Below are positions 17,055 to 24,037 of a stretch of 64,000 bases of DNA, piece by piece (positions within the stretch are counted from its first letter, which is position 1; each line of letters opens with the position of its first letter). The stretch covers positions 62,001-126,000 of the forward strand of contig NZ_MBTF01000035.1 in assembly GCF_002013915.1 (NCBI RefSeq), in the 5' to 3' direction. The notes beneath the pieces are model-generated. The model did no database searches. It saw only the letters and a list, made by a program, of their open reading frames with translations, and was not told the DNA's origin. Origin of the DNA: Mucilaginibacter pedocola (lineage in GTDB: Bacteria; Bacteroidota; Bacteroidia; Sphingobacteriales; Sphingobacteriaceae). The position numbers were made by a program, and so were the translations under genes.

Positions 17055-18281
17055 TTGAATACCTCCATCTACATAGCTAAAAGGTACCTGTTCAGCAAAA
17101 AACAGACGCATGCCATCAATATCATCTCCGGGATATCCATGCTCGGTGTGTTGGTGGGCAGTGCTGCGCTGATCATTATCCTTTCGGTGTTCAACGGCTT
17201 GGAAAAGGTAATACTATCCCTCTACAGCGATTTTACACCCGAGCTTAAGATAGAACCCCGCCTTGGAAAAACCTTCGATCCAAATACACCCTACCTGAAA
17301 CTGCTAAGTAAAGACGACCGTATATTCTCGTACACCGACGTTTTGCAGGAGCGCGTACTTATTAAATATGGCGAGAAACCATTCATAGGCACAATAAAAG
17401 GCGTAAGCGACGATTTTTTGAAAAAAAAGGAACTCGACAGCATTGTGCACTATGGTTCATTCACGCTGAAGGATGACCGATACCAGTTCGCCGTTATAGG
17501 TACCACTATACAAGCCAGCCTGGGGGTGAGTTTAAAGGACCAGTTTACGCCATTGCAGATCTATTCGCCAAGGCGTACCTCGGGTAGTTCTAACAACCCG
17601 ATGAACGATTTTGTATTCCGCACCATATTGCCATCAGGTATATTCGGCATACAGCAGGAATTCGACGACCAGATGGTAACGCCCATCGAGTTCACCCGTG
17701 GATTGCTTGATGAGCCGGTGAATGTATCGGCCATCGAAATAAACCTGAAACCCGGTGCCGATATTGATGGTATGCAGGATGAGATAAAGGAGAAGATAGG
17801 CGAAAACTACGTGGTAAAAAACCGCAAGGAACAAAACACCGAGTTGTATAAGACCATCAACTACGAGCGCTGGTCCATTTTTATGATACTTACCTTTGTG
17901 CTTATTATTGCCATATTCAACATCGTAGGTTCGCTTACTATGCTGGTGATAGATAAACGAAAGGACATAGCCATTTTAACCAGCCTGGGTGCCGATAAAC
18001 GCTTGATACAAGGCATCTTCTTTTTTGAAGGGATGATGATATCGACCATTGGCTGTATCAGCGGGGTTGTGCTGGGCACCATTATTTGCATACTGCAACT
18101 GGAGTTTAGTTTTGTAAAAATGGGGGCTAAGCTTTCGGTGCTGGATGCTTACCCTGTAGCATTTAAGGCGAGTGATTTCCCGCTGGTGTTTGGTACGGTA
18201 GGGGTGATAGCTGTAATTGCAGCCGGCATTAGCGCACGGTTGAGCGTGAAGGGCTTGGATGAAATAAAACAGGACTTGTAG
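17055..18281 (+). CDS. ABC transporter permease, LolC/LolE-FtsX type
   Basis: The 408-residue protein has four membrane helices (about 21-45, 275-300, 320-348, 375-398) and a large periplasmic domain between helices 1 and 2, the MacB/LolCE topology. The N-terminus IAKRYLFSKKQTHAINIISG is typical of Bacteroidota lipoprotein-releasing permeases. It should help extract lipoproteins from the inner membrane for outer-membrane delivery. The start is TTG 17055, 3 bases after the MBL stop codon; no ATG gives the expected N-terminus. The ATPase (LolD) gene is not in this window. Confidence 0.85.
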   Translation: MNTSIYIAKRYLFSKKQTHAINIISGISMLGVLVGSAALIIILSVFNGLEKVILSLYSDFTPELKIEPRLGKTFDPNTPYLKLLSKDDRIFSYTDVLQERVLIKYGEKPFIGTIKGVSDDFLKKKELDSIVHYGSFTLKDDRYQFAVIGTTIQASLGVSLKDQFTPLQIYSPRRTSGSSNNPMNDFVFRTILPSGIFGIQQEFDDQMVTPIEFTRGLLDEPVNVSAIEINLKPGADIDGMQDEIKEKIGENYVVKNRKEQNTELYKTINYERWSIFMILTFVLIIAIFNIVGSLTMLVIDKRKDIAILTSLGADKRLIQGIFFFEGMMISTIGCISGVVLGTIICILQLEFSFVKMGAKLSVLDAYPVAFKASDFPLVFGTVGVIAVIAAGISARLSVKGLDEIKQDL

Positions 18282-18302
18282 GGAAATATGAGCGGTTTTT
18301 TA

Positions 18303-18420
18303 AGTTCCCCTCTTGAGAGGGGGCGCGATGGGAAACAGCGGTGGCAGGGGTGTGTTAGCCACCATGCGACTGAGACAAACCGTCGAAACACACCCCTAAC
18401 CCCTCTCAAGAGGGGAACCA
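18303..18420. repeat. CCCCTCTTGAGAGGGG paired palindrome element
   Basis: The left palindrome CCCCTCTTGAGAGGGG (18307-18322) and the right one CCCCTCTCAAGAGGGG (18400-18415) are inverted copies about 77 bases apart. CACACCCCTAA lies just inside the right arm, with its inverse AGGGGTGTGTTAG within the left half. The layout resembles the elements at 48440-48526 and 60580-60657. It lies between the permease gene and rbfA and could terminate transcription. Confidence 0.85.
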
Positions 18421-18539
18421 TAGTTCAATAAAACATAGGCCTAATAAAAGAAAACTCATTATTATCAGTAGCTTTAACTTTCTGCTGTTATAAACACAAT
18501 AAAACAAACTCATTTGCCTAACCCGCGTTATTAATCATC

Positions 18540-18917
18540 ATGGAATCAAAACGTCAGCAAAAATTTGCCGGGGTAATTCAACAGGACCTGGCCGCAATAT
18601 TTCAACGCGAAGGCATGAACTATTTGCCCAATACCTTAGTAACCATTACCAAAGTGCGCGTAACGCCCGATTTGGCCATAGCCCGTATATTCTTAAGCTT
18701 CTTTAACGGAACCAACAACCAGCAGGCGCTGGCCACTATAAAACTGCACGCATCAGAAATTCGCTATAAGCTGGGCGCCCGCATAAAAGACCAGGTGCGC
18801 GTAATACCGCAATTGGAATTTTTTGTAGACGATACCAGCGACTATGTAGAGCGTATGGATAAGATATTCGAAAAAATAAGCAAAGAAGACCGCCAGCCCG
18901 ATACCGAAGAGAACTAA
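18540..18917 (+). CDS. rbfA: Ribosome-binding factor A
   Basis: The 125-residue KH-type protein binds the 30S subunit during late 16S rRNA maturation and cold adaptation. It has the typical opening ESKRQQKFAGVIQQDLAAIF, then VTITKVRVTPDLAIARIF and IRYKLGARIKDQVRVIPQLEFFVDDT, the conserved RbfA core ending just before a flexible tail. The start ATG 18540 follows a repeat-bearing gap. The M23 peptidase gene begins 4 bases after its stop codon. Confidence 0.95.
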   Translation: MESKRQQKFAGVIQQDLAAIFQREGMNYLPNTLVTITKVRVTPDLAIARIFLSFFNGTNNQQALATIKLHASEIRYKLGARIKDQVRVIPQLEFFVDDTSDYVERMDKIFEKISKEDRQPDTEEN

Positions 18918-18921
18918 GCAG

Positions 18922-19626
18922 ATGCACGCTACCGAAAAACTGGCGGCGGCACTTGCCCAATATGACGGTGTTGTAGCCAAGGTGGTGGATTTTGATGCGG
19001 TTGCCGACAAGCTTTACAGCCTCGACCTAACGGCCGCCAACACCGAGCTTGACCCGGATATGGTGGCAGATACTGCAGCCTTTAGCCAATACATCGACAG
19101 GAAACTTGCCGAAAATAATTGCCGCTACGCTATTGGCGGCTATATGGAACACCGCACCATATACGCCCGCAGCGCCCATTTTGACACGGAAGACGAACCG
19201 CGCCGCCTGCATTTGGGTATTGATATTTGGGGCGATGCCGGTACAGCTATTTATGCACCTTTAGATGGTACCGTACACAGCTTTCAGGATAACGACAACT
19301 TTGGCGATTACGGGCCTACTATTATTTTAGAGCATAATGTGGCCGGGCTTAAACTATATAGCCTCTACGGTCATTTAAGCAGAACCAGCCTGTCCGGTTT
19401 AGCTGAGGGGCAAACCATTAGCGTGGGGCAGCAGGTAGCTACCCTTGGCGATGCCGATGAAAACGGGCATTGGCCACCGCACCTACATTTTCAACTGATG
19501 CTGAATATCGGAGATGCTAAGGGTGATTATCCTGGCGTGGGGAAGTATTCTGAAAAAGGGAAATTACTGGCTAATATACCCAACCCGGGGCTGTTATTAC
19601 AAATGGGTGATATAATTAAGGCTTAG
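18922..19626 (+). CDS. M23 (LytM) family metallopeptidase, no signal peptide
   Basis: The 234-residue protein has the LytM zinc ligands HLGID (about 98-102), the supporting LYGHLS, and PPHLHFQLM with the HxH motif (about 185-187). The catalytic residues therefore look intact for a Gly-Gly or DD-endopeptidase. The N-terminus MHATEKLAAALAQYDG is helical and polar with no signal peptide or membrane anchor, unlike cell-wall M23 enzymes. It either leaves by another route or acts in the cytoplasm. It is the second gene after rbfA, 4 bases downstream. Confidence 0.85.
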   Translation: MHATEKLAAALAQYDGVVAKVVDFDAVADKLYSLDLTAANTELDPDMVADTAAFSQYIDRKLAENNCRYAIGGYMEHRTIYARSAHFDTEDEPRRLHLGIDIWGDAGTAIYAPLDGTVHSFQDNDNFGDYGPTIILEHNVAGLKLYSLYGHLSRTSLSGLAEGQTISVGQQVATLGDADENGHWPPHLHFQLMLNIGDAKGDYPGVGKYSEKGKLLANIPNPGLLLQMGDIIKA

Positions 19627-19663
19627 CAGGTTAATGTAACCACTTTATTATACGCCGCGCCAA

Positions 19664-19693
19664 TTGCATTTTACACATTAGTGCTTATATTTG
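19664..19693 (+). promoter_or_regulatory. Sigma-A promoter of the pyruvate dehydrogenase beta gene
   Basis: TTG (19664-19666), a 19-base spacer and TATATTTG (19686-19693) give a full Bacteroidota promoter about 30 bases before the start codon. Confidence 0.75.
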
Positions 19694-19723
19694 CCATCGC
19701 AAAAAACTTCATTTTATACAATA

Positions 19724-20707
19724 ATGAGAGAAATACAATTCAGGGAAGCGCTTAGAGAGGCCATGCAGGAAGAAATGCGCACAGACGAAAACGTATACCT
19801 AATGGGCGAAGAGGTTGCCGAATATAACGGTGCCTATAAAGTAAGCCAGGGTATGTTGGACGAATTTGGCGCTAAACGTATCATTGATACGCCTATCTCT
19901 GAATTAGGCTTTGCCGGTATAGGCATTGGCTCGGCCATGAACGGTTTAAAACCTATCGTAGAGTTCATGACTTTCAACTTCTCGCTGGTAGCTATCGACC
20001 AGATCATCAACGGCGCAGCCAAAATGATGAGCATGAGCGGTGGCCAGTTCTCGGTGCCTATCGTATTCCGCGGCCCAACCGGTAACGCAGGTATGCTTAG
20101 CTCGCAGCACAGCCAGTGCTTCGAAAACTGGTATGCTAACTGCCCGGGCCTAAAAGTGGTAGTACCATCAAACCCTGCCGATGCAAAAGGTTTATTAAAA
20201 TCAGCTATCATCGATCCGGATCCGGTTATCTTTATGGAATCGGAATTAATGTATGGCGATAAAGGCGAAGTTCCGGAAGAAACTTACTACACCCCAATAG
20301 GTAAAGCTGCTGTAACCAAAGAAGGTACCGATGTTACTTTAGTTGGTTTTGGTAAGATCATGAAAGTAGTTAACGCTGCTGCTGCCGAACTGGAAAAAGA
20401 AGGCATCCATGCAGAGGTTATCGACTTACGCACCGTTCGCCCTATCGATTATCCTTGCATCATCGAATCGGTTAAGAAAACCAACCGTTTGATCGTGGTA
20501 GAAGAAAGCTGGCCATTAGGCTCTATCGCTACCGAGATCGCCTTCAAAGTACAGAAAGATGCTTTCGATTACTTAGATGCACCTATACTGCGCATCACCG
20601 GTGGCGACGTACCATTGCCGTACGCACCAACCCTGATACAGGAATACCTGCCAAACCCGGAGCGTGTTATAAAAGCAGTAAAAGAAGTAATGTACGTTAC
20701 CAAATAA
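19724..20707 (+). CDS. pdhB: Pyruvate dehydrogenase E1 component, beta subunit
   Basis: The 327-residue protein starts at ATG 19724 (MREIQFREALREAMQEEM); an upstream frame start at 19691 would overlap the promoter box. Transketolase-type motifs include YLMGEEVAEYNGAYKVSQG, TPISELGFAGIGIGSAMNG, GNAGMLSSQHSQ and VIDLRTVRPID. It pairs with an E1 alpha subunit to decarboxylate pyruvate using thiamine diphosphate and pass acetyl units to E2. The alpha and E2 genes are not adjacent. It could also be a branched-chain E1 beta, but the motif set favours pyruvate. A terminator follows. Confidence 0.92.
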   Translation: MREIQFREALREAMQEEMRTDENVYLMGEEVAEYNGAYKVSQGMLDEFGAKRIIDTPISELGFAGIGIGSAMNGLKPIVEFMTFNFSLVAIDQIINGAAKMMSMSGGQFSVPIVFRGPTGNAGMLSSQHSQCFENWYANCPGLKVVVPSNPADAKGLLKSAIIDPDPVIFMESELMYGDKGEVPEETYYTPIGKAAVTKEGTDVTLVGFGKIMKVVNAAAAELEKEGIHAEVIDLRTVRPIDYPCIIESVKKTNRLIVVEESWPLGSIATEIAFKVQKDAFDYLDAPILRITGGDVPLPYAPTLIQEYLPNPERVIKAVKEVMYVTK

Positions 20708-20728
20708 TTTGTAACTATAACATATTCG

Positions 20729-20762
20729 AAAAGCCTTCCCGAGCAATTGGGGAGGCTTTTTT
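20729..20762 (+). terminator. Terminator after pdhB
   Basis: AAAAGCCTTCCC (20729-20740) pairs with GGGGAGGCTTTT (20749-20760), with one wobble pair, and runs into T residues. Confidence 0.88.
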
Positions 20763-20803
20763 GTTGGTACCCCATCAAGTTAATGTCATATAACAGCACT
20801 TAA

Positions 20804-20835
20804 TTGGCATATCGGGAAATTCCGATATATCTTTG
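20804..20835 (+). promoter_or_regulatory. Promoter and overlapping palindromic operator of the arsR-like gene
   Basis: TTG (20804-20806), a 21-base spacer and TATCTTTG (20828-20835) form a full sigma-A promoter. The spacer carries ATATCGG-N6-CCGATAT (20809-20828), a perfect 7+7 palindrome placed where a bound repressor would block RNA polymerase. The -7 box ends 4 bases before the ATG, so the mRNA should be leaderless. Autoregulation by the ArsR product is inferred. Confidence 0.75.
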
Positions 20836-20839
20836 TTGT

Positions 20840-21139
20840 ATGGATGAGGTAGAGATATTTAAAGCACTGTCTAACAAAGGCAGGCTGCAAATTTTAAATT
20901 GGCTTAAAAACCCGGAGGTGCACTTTCCGGGGCAGGCAGAGAAAGGGTTTGATTATGGCGTATGCGTAGGGCAAATCCAAACAAAACTGGGGCTAACTCA
21001 ATCTACCGTGTCTGAATACCTTACCATTTTGCAACGCGCCGGGCTGATCACCTCTACGCGCACCGCACAGTGGACCTACTACAAACGTAACGAAGAAGCC
21101 TTTGCCGCTTTAAGTGAACTTATTCAAAAAGACATTTAA
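20840..21139 (+). CDS. ArsR-family transcriptional regulator
   Basis: This is a 99-residue winged-helix repressor. MDEVEIFKALSNKGRLQILNW is the ArsR alpha-1/alpha-2 region; LGLTQSTVSEYLTILQRAGL (about 56-75) is the recognition helix-turn-helix; WTYYKRNEE is the wing end. The start ATG 20840 is chosen because the in-frame TTG at 20804 is the -35-like promoter element. There is no classic CxC metal site; one Cys in YGVCVGQIQ precedes the DNA-binding helix and could be redox- or electrophile-sensitive. The co-directional flavin oxidoreductase gene lies 19 bases downstream, a pairing that suggests control of reactive-electrophile detoxification. Confidence 0.88.
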   Translation: MDEVEIFKALSNKGRLQILNWLKNPEVHFPGQAEKGFDYGVCVGQIQTKLGLTQSTVSEYLTILQRAGLITSTRTAQWTYYKRNEEAFAALSELIQKDI

Positions 21140-21158
21140 TTAAAAAGACATTCCTACT

Positions 21159-22262
21159 ATGAATACAGATAGTTTATTCAGTCCGTTTAGCCTGAAGTCA
21201 TTAAATATTAAAAACCGCATCGTAATGGCTCCTATGACGCGTTCGTTCTCGCCCAATGGCGTGCCGACTGCCGACGTTGCTGCCTATTACCGTAAACGTG
21301 CCGAAGGTGAAGTTGGCTTGATATTATCAGAAGGTACGGTTATTAACCGCGTATCATCATCTAACGATGCCAACGTGCCACACTTTTATGGTACTGAAGC
21401 ATTGGCTGGCTGGCAGAATGTAATTAACGGCGTGCATACTGCGGGTGGCGCTATGGGCCCGCAGATATGGCACATGGGTATAATGGATAACCACCATTCG
21501 GGCTGGGTGCCTTCGCAGCCATTTGAAGGCCCATCGGGTTTGAACAGGCCCGGAAATAACAACGGCAATACCATGACAGATAGCGACATTGCCGATACCA
21601 TCGCGGCCTTTGGCCAAGCAGCAGCTGATGCCAAAAGTTTAGGTTTTGATTGCGTAGAGATACACGGTGCTCACGGCTACCTTATCGACCAATTTTTTTG
21701 GGACGGTACCAATGAACGTACCGATGCCTTCGGCGGTAAAACCCTGTCCGAGCGCACCCGCTTTGGCGTAGAAGTAATTAAAGAGGTGCGCCGCCGCGTT
21801 GGCGACGATTTTGCCGTGATCATCCGCTTGTCGCAATTTAAGCCATCTGCTTATGATAATAAATTGGCGGCTACCCCTGCGGAGATGGAAGCATGGCTGT
21901 CCCCATTGGCTGATGCTGGCATAGATATTTTCCACTGCTCGCAGCGCCGCTTTTGGGAGCCGGAGTTCGAAGGCAGCGACCTTAACTTTGCAGGTTGGGC
22001 AAAAAAGCTAACCGGTAAAGCCACTATTACCGTTGGTTCGGTAGGGTTAACAGGAGAGTTTATGGCTGCTTTCAGGGGCGAAAGCTCTCAGCCAAGTTCG
22101 CTCGACGAATTGCTGAGGCGATTTGACCGTGGTGATTTTGACCTGGTTGGCGTAGGCCGCCCCTTACTGGCCGACCCATTTTGGGTTAACAAAATACGCG
22201 AAGGCCGTACCGACGAATTGAAAGGCTTTACTACCGCCGCCCTTGGCGAGTTAGTGATGTAA
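21159..22262 (+). CDS. Alkene reductase (old yellow enzyme family)
   Basis: The 367-residue TIM-barrel flavoenzyme has FSPFSLKSLNIKNRIVMAPM at the N-terminus (FMN site), HGAHGYLIDQFFWDGTNERTD (about 178-198) with the substrate-anchoring His pair and proton-donor Tyr, and a C-terminal VGVGRPLLADPFW (phosphate-binding). NADPH-dependent FMN reduction is followed by hydride transfer to activated C=C bonds or nitro groups, as in NemA. Its partner is the ArsR repressor gene immediately upstream; a terminator follows. The physiological substrate is unknown. Confidence 0.93.
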   Translation: MNTDSLFSPFSLKSLNIKNRIVMAPMTRSFSPNGVPTADVAAYYRKRAEGEVGLILSEGTVINRVSSSNDANVPHFYGTEALAGWQNVINGVHTAGGAMGPQIWHMGIMDNHHSGWVPSQPFEGPSGLNRPGNNNGNTMTDSDIADTIAAFGQAAADAKSLGFDCVEIHGAHGYLIDQFFWDGTNERTDAFGGKTLSERTRFGVEVIKEVRRRVGDDFAVIIRLSQFKPSAYDNKLAATPAEMEAWLSPLADAGIDIFHCSQRRFWEPEFEGSDLNFAGWAKKLTGKATITVGSVGLTGEFMAAFRGESSQPSSLDELLRRFDRGDFDLVGVGRPLLADPFWVNKIREGRTDELKGFTTAALGELVM

Positions 22263-22273
22263 AAACAAAAAAA

Positions 22274-22302
22274 GAGGCTAACCCAACGGTTGGCCTCCTT
22301 TT
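22274..22302 (+). terminator. Terminator after the alkene reductase gene
   Basis: GAGGCTAACC (22274-22283) and GGTTGGCCTC (22288-22297) form a 10-bp stem with one G-U pair and a CAAC loop, followed by CTTTT. Confidence 0.88.
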
Positions 22303-22430
22303 ATTTGATAGTTTTACGCAACAACCGGTTTGCAAATTTGCCAGGCACCATCAAAGCATTGAAGAAGATTTCCCGACGAACGTTTTATAAGCGTTATCCC
22401 TGCTTTGTTCGCTCGGATAACTATCACAAC

Positions 22431-22943
22431 ATGTATTCTTTTCCTGAAACCATAGGCAGCCATATCCTGTACGCCGAGGCAGGTTCTACCCAAGGGTTAT
22501 GTAACAGGGTTGCCAATGGCTTAACTGCGATGGCTAACGCAAGGGATTACACACATTTATATTTTATGGGCGATAGTGGCACTCCCTGGCTTTGCCGCCC
22601 GCATACCTATCCACCTGTGACACGCGCGTTGGAATACCTTATGGAAAACGGTATTAGCGAAACGTTCAACGGAGTCATAAAGGTAGATCTAACTGAGCTA
22701 CCTCAGTTTGTTAAACACTTGTTTTGGCTGGTACGCTGCAATGGCGTAACCTTTGCGCCACATTTTACCGACGAGAGCTTTAACATCATTGGCAACATTT
22801 GCCAGTATGGAAACATCCATATTAGCACATTAACTACAGTTGCGGATGACGGTTTTAATGATGTTGTTTTGGCTGCAGGCTTAAATTTTTTAGAGGGAAT
22901 GGACTGCGGCGCATCGCGGATAAACGGCCGCCACTTTGCGTAG
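22431..22943 (+). CDS. Unrecognised protein of about 170 residues
   Basis: I do not recognise this gene. The frame is open from 22290, but that region overlaps the previous terminator, so the first ATG (22431, MYSFPETIGSHILYAEAGST) is the cautious start; a TTG at 22305 would add 42 basic residues. The product is a soluble alpha/beta-like sequence with no signal peptide, few low-complexity stretches, and four Cys residues spread along it. It ends in GMDCGASRINGRHF. Base composition matches the neighbours and no competing frame covers it, so it is probably real. It is followed by another small unknown gene on the same strand. Confidence 0.5.
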   Translation: MYSFPETIGSHILYAEAGSTQGLCNRVANGLTAMANARDYTHLYFMGDSGTPWLCRPHTYPPVTRALEYLMENGISETFNGVIKVDLTELPQFVKHLFWLVRCNGVTFAPHFTDESFNIIGNICQYGNIHISTLTTVADDGFNDVVLAAGLNFLEGMDCGASRINGRHFA

Positions 22944-23012
22944 CCTATTGAAAATTAACGCACTCCGTTAAATTAATATTAATTTTATTCAAATATTGTT
23001 TACCTTTAGGTT

Positions 23013-23246
23013 ATGGCAACACCAGAGAATCGCAAACTGATATTCCCGATGCTAATATTCATTGGCATGGTAGCGGTGGGTGTGAACAGCATTAACCGGG
23101 CCATCGATTCGCACCAAACCTGGCGTTTGGTTATATCGGTTATCCCTACGCTGATGTTTAGCGCGGCAACCATACTGGTTATTATGAAGTATAAGTACGA
23201 GAGCAAGAACCACGAAGAAAGCTCCGACAATACGCTCGACCAATAG
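23013..23246 (+). CDS. Small two-helix membrane protein
   Basis: The 77-residue protein has two hydrophobic segments (about 9-27 and 37-58) with a short basic and polar link, then an acidic Asn/Ser-rich tail. Just before the ATG is TACCTTTA, one base off the -7 consensus. The function is unknown. It converges on the DtxR repressor gene, whose stop codon is 7 bases away. Confidence 0.55.
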   Translation: MATPENRKLIFPMLIFIGMVAVGVNSINRAIDSHQTWRLVISVIPTLMFSAATILVIMKYKYESKNHEESSDNTLDQ

Positions 23247-23253
23247 GACACTC

Positions 23254-23913
23254 TTACATATCTATCAGGATATTCTCCCCAAACTTTTGCGAAACCGTAG
23301 TGCGCTCGCCGCCGCTTATGCTTATCACCAGGGAGCCATCAAATTGTATCTTCTCTACCAATTGCAGTTTTGTACCAATGTTAATGTTCAGCTTTTGCAG
23401 GTATTGCAAAAAGGCGCTTGTGGTATCTTTTACAGCGGCCACGCGGCAATGCGTACCGGGTTTAACATCGGCAAGAGTAGTGGAATGGCGCTTGGCCATT
23501 TTGCCGTTGGCTTTGGGTATAGGGTCGCCGTGCGGGTCGTACTCGGGGAAGCCTAAGAACTTATCAAGCCTGTCGGCAAGGGTAGCATCTTTAATATGCT
23601 CCAAGTCTTCGGCAATATCGTGTATCTCGTCCCAGTGGTAGCCCAGTTTCTCTAATAAAAATACTTCCCAAAGTCGGTGGCGGCGTACAATCATGGTCGC
23701 ATCTTTTTGCCCTTGTCCAGTTAATTCCACGCCTTTTTTCTTATCGTAATTGATGAGTTGCTTCTCAGTAAGCTTGCGTATCATATCCACAACCGATGCC
23801 GGGTTATTGCCCAGCCATTCGGCAATTGCCGTTGGGGTAATCTTCTCACCATCTTTATCCTGCCAAAGGCGGTAAATACATTTCAGGTAGTTTTCTTCCG
23901 ATAGCGTGTTCAT
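23254..23913 (-). CDS. DtxR/MntR-family metal-dependent repressor
   Basis: The 219-residue protein has an N-terminal winged helix (ENYLKCIYRLWQDKDGEKIT, then IAEWLGNNPASVVDMIRKL, 7-55), a dimerisation and metal-binding domain with EVFLLEKLGYHWDEIHDIAEDLEHI (about 84-110), and a C-terminal FeoA/SH3-like domain (about 150-219). The His and Glu residues in the middle domain are the expected Fe2+/Mn2+ ligands. Metal-loaded protein should bind TTAG-N6-CTAA-type palindromes, and one lies in the divergent promoter region shared with a TonB receptor gene. The repressor probably limits metal uptake and may control itself. Confidence 0.92.
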   Translation of the reverse strand: MNTLSEENYLKCIYRLWQDKDGEKITPTAIAEWLGNNPASVVDMIRKLTEKQLINYDKKKGVELTGQGQKDATMIVRRHRLWEVFLLEKLGYHWDEIHDIAEDLEHIKDATLADRLDKFLGFPEYDPHGDPIPKANGKMAKRHSTTLADVKPGTHCRVAAVKDTTSAFLQYLQKLNINIGTKLQLVEKIQFDGSLVISISGGERTTVSQKFGENILIDM

Positions 23914-23932
23914 GGCTCTTTATTGGGTATTG

Positions 23933-23940
23933 CAAACATA
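23933..23940 (-). promoter_or_regulatory. -7 box of the dtxR-like gene (TATGTTTG on minus strand)
   Basis: An exact TAnnTTTG on the minus strand, 19 bases before the ATG at 23913 and 17 bases from the palindromic operator at 23958-23991. Confidence 0.6.
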
Positions 23941-23957
23941 AACAAAAATGCATGGGT

Positions 23958-23991
23958 ATAAATAAAATTAGTCTTGCCTAATTTTATTTAT
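23958..23991. promoter_or_regulatory. Perfect palindromic operator between dtxR-like and TonB genes
   Basis: ATAAATAAAATTAG (23958-23971) and CTAATTTTATTTAT (23978-23991) are perfect 14-bp arms around TCTTGC. The core TTAG-N6-CTAA is the spacing of DtxR/IdeR-type operators. It covers the region upstream of both -7 boxes, so one bound repressor could shut off both divergent genes. Confidence 0.85.
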
Positions 23992-24013
23992 TTAGTTTGT
24001 CAATTTTAATTTA

Positions 24014-24021
24014 TACGTTTG
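24014..24021 (+). promoter_or_regulatory. -7 box TACGTTTG of the TonB receptor gene
   Basis: An exact TAnnTTTG, 16 bases before ATG 24038 and 22 bases after the palindromic operator. Confidence 0.65.
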
Positions 24022-24037
24022 TGCGAAACATCTATAC

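Noticed and set aside
22290..22430. N-terminal extension of the unrecognised gene
   Set aside because: It begins inside the terminator stem of the alkene reductase gene. It is possible from TTG 22305 but not preferred.
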